Shown piece after piece: positions 61,390 through 64,000 of a DNA stretch of 64,000 nucleotides. The notes beneath the pieces were generated by a model. The model was not told the origin of the DNA and made no database searches. It saw nothing but the letters and a program-made list of their open reading frames with translations. Positions within the stretch are counted from its first letter, which is position 1, and each line of letters opens with the position of its first letter. This DNA is from Cryptomeria japonica (lineage: Eukaryota > Streptophyta > Pinopsida > Cupressales > Cupressaceae), in the NCBI RefSeq assembly GCF_030272615.1, contig NC_081405.1, positions 157,717,954 to 157,781,953 of the forward strand, read 5' to 3'. The position numbers were made by a program, and so were the translations under genes.

Positions 61390-63008
61390 TATCATCATAA
61401 AAAATCAATAGAAAATAAATAACATATAGTAAAATCATGATGTTTCTCTTATTAGAAATAAACATAATTACATTCAAATGGTTTGCAATATTGAAAATTA
61501 CAATGGTATCAAACTTGCATGTTTATACTTATATAAATAGCAAACTGAACCAATACAATATAACTAAAGTTTTTGATCAATGAAGCTCTAATGCAAGTTC
61601 TAAATGAAATCACTTTCCTTCAAAATGAGTTTTTCCCTCTAATATTAACACTTGAACATAAGTATTCAATAAATTTTTGGATAGGGATTGGTGTAGAGCA
61701 TAAGCAGATGTAGTTGATCCTTCTAGCTATGGTTGGTGATGATCGGTGGCTAATAGACGAAGAGGAGAAGTAATAAATCATGATCCATAAATCGACACTT
61801 CTAATTTTTATTTATAGTTCAACAATAATAGAATAGACATAATTTGAATTTATATCTTTAAATTTGAACATTCATATTGATAAGAATATCCTACTTTGGA
61901 GATTTATGATGCCAAAATATGACTAATAATTAATGACATTACAACACGTGCTAGGGAGTTGGATAGAGAACAAAATAAAAGGAATAATTATTTGAGTTTA
62001 GGGGTTGGAAATACTACAAGTAAAAGAATCAAGGGTTAAGATATGAGTATTTCAATGAGGATAGTTCTAAAAGTTTGAAGAAATAAAGGAAAAGTCAAGG
62101 GAAGGATGGAAGGCATGATAAGATTGAGAATTCTAAAACTCTATTAGAAAGAGAAAATATGGAGTTGGAAGGAAAAAAATGCTTAGAACAGGAGCTCTAA
62201 TAATTAAAAAAAAACTTGGAACAACAAAACTCAGGAAGGCTCATCAAGAAAGAAGGGGAAAGACACATAAAAATGGACTAAGAGGCACATAAAGAATAGA
62301 CCTAATAGATACAAACTTAAATTAATTGAACACAAGACTTAATAATTCCTCGATGCAATTTTCGCTTCATTAGCAAGATTTATTAATATCTAATCAATTT
62401 ATTAATATGTATAACTATTAGGTTTTGCCATCATTTTAATACCTAAAATTAGGTCCAATCATTTCTTGCAGGTACTTGTTTAGGCAACAATCATACTCCT
62501 TGTAGGTGCTTCTTCTAGTCATTAATGATGCTCAAGAATAGAGGAAGAGCTTGTGAGTGAACAATTGTGGGTAGGTGGGTGAATTAAAACATCAAATACC
62601 ATTGTGTTTGGCACTCAAAACCCTTTTGAACAAATAAGCCATTACCTTATCTCACTTTCTTGTTGATCTAAATCAAGCCTTCATCTTAGTTATAACCTTA
62701 CAATGATTTGAGAAGCCAAACCTAAGTATAGCATGCTATTAGTGCTACACTTCCTTTATTGATTGCATTCATCCCTACTTTATGGAGTTCTAAATGAATG
62801 ATGGTATTTCCTTTCTATTTGATAAATCCTTAGTTTTAGAGAGCTATGTCAAAAAAAATCCTCACACAACATTCCACCCTATCTTCCCCATCATATCTCA
62901 ACATATGTCATTGGCAAAAAAAATTATGTCAATAATCATGGGTAGCTAAGAAACCACCTCAATATTTCACCACAAGATTTTTGTCACTTGCCTTTGAAGG
63001 AACACAAT
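61390..63008. other. No recognised feature
   Basis: AT-rich sequence without supported ORFs, LTR ends or tandem repeats. Confidence 0.4.
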
Positions 63009-64000
63009 GGACCACTGAGAGGAGGGTGAAACAGTGGTAATAAAAAACTTTAACTTCTAGAAGATCTAAACTTTAATCACAATTATCATAATTCTATGAG
63101 TAGAGATATAAAAACCATTAACACACATTCACATAGAGAGAAAACTTATAACACAGAAATATATGAGGAAAACCCACTATGGGGAAAAACCTTGGTAAGA
63201 AATGCTATTGGAGTCTACTGCTCCTATCCAGCCTCACAAGTAAAATTGATTACAACATTTAGGGCAACAACTCGAGAAGAACCAACCCCTAAAGTTTATG
63301 GGCACCAACCCAAAGGAGCACCAACCCTTGGCTTTATGGGCACGAACCTAAAGGACCACCAACCCTTGCTCTGAGCACCCACTCAGAGAATTACAATAAC
63401 CATGTATTTTAAAATAAATTATGCACCTTGTTACAAAAGAGGTTTTGTAACACCTTACTGTTATTCTCCTATTCTCTAGTCTCTGGTCTCTGTCTTTTTC
63501 TTATCTCTGCATCCATCTCTTTAACCTTTTCTTGATTCAATCCCCTTTCTCTATCTCTCACAATATATATAAACCACTGCATTATCTGCTTCGGATATGC
63601 ACTCTTAGATCTCTGGTCTCTGCACTACACCTCTGTGTTCTTCTTTGTCTATTTTTCTTCTTCTCTCTGCCTCTTTTCTGAGTGACCACCTTGCCATTTT
63701 TGCTTCTCAACAACTTTCCTCTGTTCTATTCTGGATCTTTCCTCTCGGTTGCACACTTCACTATATGGCTTCTTTCCACTATCTCTTCCTTAAACTTTCA
63801 ACTCCCACACAACTGCAACTCCAAAACTTCTAACTACAAATCACACCTTGCTATGCATCACACTAACTTAATTCTCACTCTCTGTTTTTTATCACTAACT
63901 ATGTGTGTACATCTTCCAACTTAGTTGCCTCATCTGCAGTTGTTAAATCTCATCACCTGTATACTATTCTGGATCATCTTTGTACCTACAGGATTTCCCT
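63009..64000 (-). repeat. Copia-type LTR fragment (right end off window)
   Basis: On the minus strand the end reads TATTACCACTGTTTCACCC and CTCTCAGTGGTCCA, parallel to the 3' ends of copia B LTRs (ACTGATTCACCC, CTCTCAGTAATAACC). Further in lies TTTTTCCCCATAGTGGGT, a phrase common in plant copia LTRs. No primer site follows at 63009, so it is a 3' or solo LTR. Several short plus ORFs are not considered genes. Confidence 0.5.

Overview
The window looks like intergenic DNA from a large, transposon-rich plant nuclear genome. Primer-binding sites match the 3' ends of plant tRNA-Trp, tRNA-Asn and initiator tRNA-Met. Ty3/gypsy elements of the Tat and chromovirus types and Sirevirus-like Ty1/copia elements are all present and nested. 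Composition is AT-rich. I found no intact host gene, no tRNA or rRNA gene and no CRISPR array. A conifer or other gymnosperm would fit, but the sequence alone does not prove it. Nearly every coding region carries stops, frameshifts or mutated catalytic residues, so this is a graveyard of silenced elements.

Layout. (1) 1-9.4 kb: minus-strand Tat-like Ty3/gypsy element cut by the left window edge. It runs gag, protease, an archaeal-type RNase H placed before the reverse transcriptase (RT), RT, gypsy RNase H, then integrase, with a candidate 5' LTR at 8373-9369. (2) 9.4-12.8 kb: a long decayed minus-strand ORF of unknown function that stops just short of that LTR. (3) 13.5-14.3 kb: an 85-bp minisatellite. 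(4) 15.07-17.26 kb: a gag fragment joined to a 530-bp direct-repeat pair that encloses a 30-bp perfect inverted repeat. (5) 17.3-46.9 kb: a minus-strand Sirevirus-like copia element ('copia A', 3' LTR + 3' region + gag, no pol) that has been invaded twice. The first invader is a complete 15,788-bp Tat element (18301-34088) with identical 5-bp target duplications. The second is a rearranged chromovirus (34535-44621) whose two halves face each other and which contains a further copia-type LTR (38776-40195). (6) 47.85-48.12 kb: a miniature TRIM/SMART-like LTR element butted against (7) 48.1-55.1 kb: a plus-strand Sirevirus-like copia element ('copia B'). (8) 55.5-58.8 kb: an ancient minus-strand gypsy element split by a 1.09-kb element with terminal inverted repeats. 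(9) 58.8-59.06 kb: a TA/GA microsatellite. (10) 59.83-61.38 kb: a solo LTR with perfect target duplications. (11) About 63-64 kb: a copia-type LTR fragment.

Most informative observations: the archaeal-type RNase H upstream of RT in the first element, against the usual downstream position in the 15.8-kb Tat element of the same window; the tRNA-Trp primer site of that element; the face-to-face chromovirus rearrangement; the TRIM/copia junction; the TIR element inside a decayed gypsy element; and recurrent G-to-A changes at catalytic codons, including the same Glu-to-Lys change in two different integrases. Novelty could not be checked without database searches.
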